Both the position numbers and the translations under genes were made by a program. Shown here piece by piece: positions 61,356 through 64,000 of a DNA stretch of 64,000 nucleotides (position 1 is its first letter; each line of letters begins with the position of its first letter). Origin of the DNA: Crocodylus rhombifer (lineage: Eukaryota > Chordata > Crocodylia > Crocodylidae). Location: contig JAVSML010024608.1 of the NCBI GenBank assembly GCA_038503035.1, positions 1 to 64,000 of the forward strand, given 5' to 3'. The notes below the pieces were generated by a model. That model was given only the letters and a program-made list of their open reading frames with translations, searched no databases and had not been told where the DNA came from.

Positions 61356-64000
61356 TCTGTCTGTTAAAAGATTTTAAACCTGTACATTTTATTCTGCTTT
61401 AGTAAATGGACCTTTTCTGGAGATTGCTTCCTTCTATGAAAATACTTTGCTAGTTCTCCAAGATTTAAGGATATAAAATCTGCTATGTCTGAGAATACTG
61501 GAACCAGAAAGTTTCTGGAGAGCTTTGACAATAGATCTTTTTCTATTTGCTGGATCCTTCTTGACTGTTTGGTGGCTTTCTAGAATTTTTGCTTTGTTTT
61601 TGTGCTCTGTTGATGAGCCTGCCATTATCTATCTGCTTCATCAGCTTTATCCTTGTAGGTCACCCTGCTTTACTTATCTGAGGTGGGGAAAGTATTTAAT
61701 GGAATCCATAGGCCTTAACATGTGCTTTAATTTGAAGTGTGAAGGAACATCACACCAAGGAAATATATGGCTTACACTGAAGGGGGTGAAACTGTGCTTG
61801 ATACTAAGGACAGAAATTACACAAAGGCATCTTGAGAGATTTGAAACAAGGACCAAAGTACAATGAGATTTAACTGCCATCCTTCTGCATCTGTTCATTG
61901 TTTGTTTTTTGTTGTTTTTTTTTAAATGATTCCTTTCCATAGCAAGGTGGCCTAGGAAGAATAAGCTGCCATGCAGGTAGTTGAGTGTTATATAAGAGCA
62001 GATGAAGTGGTGGAACCTGCATAGCAGTGATTTTTTATTTTATTTTTTTTGGCTAGGACTTAACATTTCCTGGCCCTTCCTCTTTTTAAAGTATTTTATT
62101 CTCCAGGACCACTCCCCATACACTTCATAAAAACTTTTCACTCACCCTATAAAAACAGCACCGTGGCAGGCATTGATCAGAAAGCACAGAAGGACCCAGA
62201 GTTTCAGTTGTAGAGATTCTAGCCTCAGAATTAAAAAGGAATTAAAATGAAATGGGTTATACGAAGAAGATGACTGTCCAGGATTCATCTTGCCCAAGGA
62301 AAGATGCACCATTTAACTGGGAGTTGGGATTTTCTCGATCCTCTTACAAAGAAAAATGGTGGGTTCTCTGAAAGGAATGGTTAAAGACTTCTTTGCCCAT
62401 ATGTTTTTGATGTATCAACAGTCTTTAGATTGCTGCCAAAGATGAGCAGGTCAGACTCGATCAGGATCTGTTTTGATATTGTTAAAGATTTGAAGCTCCC
62501 AATCTCATATTCTTCTTAGAGCCCTAAAAAAATAGATATGAGCAGACAGATGATTTTGTAGCATTGGACTGAGTTAAAATCTGTACACTCTCTCAAATGT
62601 CCTGTGTCTACTTGAGCGCAAATCTCTGAGCTTTTGTTTCCAATCATTCCCTTGTGTGTTGTATCTTTTTCCTCTTTTCTATTTAGATTCCAAACATTTG
62701 GGAGCAGAAACGATATTGTGCTATGCATCTTCTGAAGCATCTAGCACAGCAAAGACTAGATCTCACTTGGAGAATCTCAGGGTTACTGTTAACGCAGTTA
62801 AAACGAGATGGTTTTTGGCTTCATTATTTTGTGTCCAGAAGTTCTGTATGTTCTATTTTTTTGCCATAATGCTCTCAAAATGCTGTTATTCTTCAGCTTG
62901 TCCTTATTATACTTCAAATCAGTACCTCCCTGCCAAAAATTAACAAATATGTTTTTGTTACCCCAAACTTTAAAGTATTCAGTTTGTTTATTTTGCAAGT
63001 TCATAAGGGTGTACTTGGTGCTTTCCCAGAATATTAGCAAGTGATAGAATCAATCTGGTGGCTGACTTTTTGCATTAGAATGGAAATAAGACTATTACAT
63101 TTTTGACAGCTGCAGTAAACATTATGCTTCTTTTAAAATGCAGCTTCATTATAATACTTGAATGCAAGAAACTATTGTTTGTGCTTCTAACCTAAGAATG
63201 TGTTGTGTGAAAATTTATACAAAAATGCAGTTTAATAGCTTTATTTGAACCAGATATGGGTTCTACGTGTAAAATGCAAGCTATCATATTTCCACTGTAG
63301 AAGGATGAATCAAGGTTGGCCCTTCATTTTTTTCAACCAAACAGCCCTGTGTTAAGGAAGCCACATGCCTGCTGAAGTGGAATGAAGTATTTTGGCTTTT
63401 AATTTAATAGTCTGATTCCCTTCCTGGCTGGATTCCATGACTGAATGCCTGGCCTTTTGGTTGAGCATTTTTATTTTTCTCTTTTTTTTTTTTTTTTTTT
63501 TCCCCATGCCCCTTGGTAGACTTCTCTTGCTTTCCTCTACCCTTATCATCCATTACCCTCTCTCTGTTCCCCTTTGTGTGTGTCCTTTTCCTTCTACACC
63601 CAATGTTTAGGATAGTTCTGAATGAATGGAAACTCCAGCCTGAACTGATGCCTTTGCTGTAATATACCTTACTAGAAATGAAGTAGTTTTCATTTGTCAT
63701 GTCAACTAGTACATTTGGAAGAGAATTCTTGTCTTTAAGGTTAAACAAATGTAAATGCAATGAAATCTAGTAAATTCAGAATTGAGACTGAAACATTCTT
63801 TGATTTGTCTCCATTGTCTTTGACTATAACAGTAACTATGTAATATTACCTAATGTCTGACTTGAAAATTTAACCAGTAGTTTGGGCTCCTTTAGGTAAC
63901 CAGTGTTTGAGTTTCTGACTTGACTTTGTTGTTTGTTGTTGCTGTCCATGATGATGCTGGTAATACAGAGGGGTGCTTGCGAGGCAAGGGAGGCAGGGAG
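61356..64000. other. MYO9A intron, nothing recognised
   Basis: T-run at 63482-63501. The minus-strand frame 63404-63760 is lysine-rich because of that run and has no domain. Confidence 0.45.

Noticed and set aside
63404..63760. Lysine-rich 118-codon minus-strand frame
   Set aside because: The lysines come from the T-run at 63482-63501.
1..64000. Endogenous retrovirus or LTR element
   Set aside because: No paired LTRs, primer-binding site or Gag/Pol/Env-like frames seen; all reverse transcriptase sequence here is CR1 type.
1..64000. CRISPR array, operon or other prokaryotic system
   Set aside because: Splice sites, LINEs, SINEs and microsatellites show vertebrate nuclear DNA; the repeats are dispersed, not regularly spaced.
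49025..64000. Further MYO9A exons in the downstream intron
   Set aside because: I looked for the continuation after ...GPVLE and saw no matching reading frame with splice sites; a short exon could still be missed by eye.

Overview
This is a 64 kb piece of vertebrate nuclear DNA, most likely from a sauropsid and probably a crocodilian (a turtle is possible). The main gene signal is one coding exon on the + strand at 48182-49024. It encodes the first 281 residues of the unconventional class IX myosin MYO9A: the N-terminal Ras-associating-like domain and the start of the motor head, including the P-loop GESGSGKT. The exon has a clear splice acceptor at 48112-48113 and a phase-0 donor at 49025. 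The rest reads as the large introns either side of it. I saw no second exon, promoter-type CpG island, tRNA, rRNA or other protein gene, and nothing bacterial (operons, CRISPR, insertion sequences). The organism call rests on abundant CR1 LINEs with the sauropsid-style 3' end plus hAT, pogo/Tigger-like and Penelope-like remnants; the species itself is inference.

Layout: 1-48113 is upstream (5') intron. In order it holds a TIR element with a CR1 tail nested inside (618-1535), a palindromic MITE (2758-3069), a TIR element with a GC-rich core (3778-5048), a hAT-like element with a perfect 8-bp target duplication (5753-6231), Penelope-like fragments with hammerhead-like cores (6600-7400), a short pogo/Tigger-like MITE (8660-8898), a second hAT-like element (10239-11059), two more palindromic MITEs (15548-15871, 18451-18767), an old CR1 tail (18776-19243), a long foldback hAT element with an exact 8-bp duplication (19996-21454), a second TIR element (21780-22470) and a CR1 fragment (24540-25230). 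A nested CR1/CR1/pogo-like complex follows (27965-29700), then another GC-core TIR element beside a CR1 (34122-36187), a minus-strand CR1 (38197-39262), a hAT-like element (40530-40937), a CR1 tail with a microsatellite (42781-43163) and the longest CR1 copy (45298-47040).

After the MYO9A exon, 49031-64000 is downstream intron with a fourth palindromic MITE (51674-51970), a CR1 3' end (55793-56450), a second foldback hAT copy with its own exact 8-bp duplication (59372-60157), a MIR-type SINE (60443-60570) and a third copy of the TIR family (about 61137-61355).

The only functional unit I can support is MYO9A, a RhoGAP-bearing, actin-based motor. The transposon load is decayed: no copy shows an intact enzyme. 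The most interesting sequence features are the two foldback hAT copies that share ends but not centres, a non-autonomous pogo-like element that keeps a transposase-type C-terminal tail with a PCNA-interaction (PIP) box, and hammerhead-ribozyme-like cores in the Penelope-like fragments.
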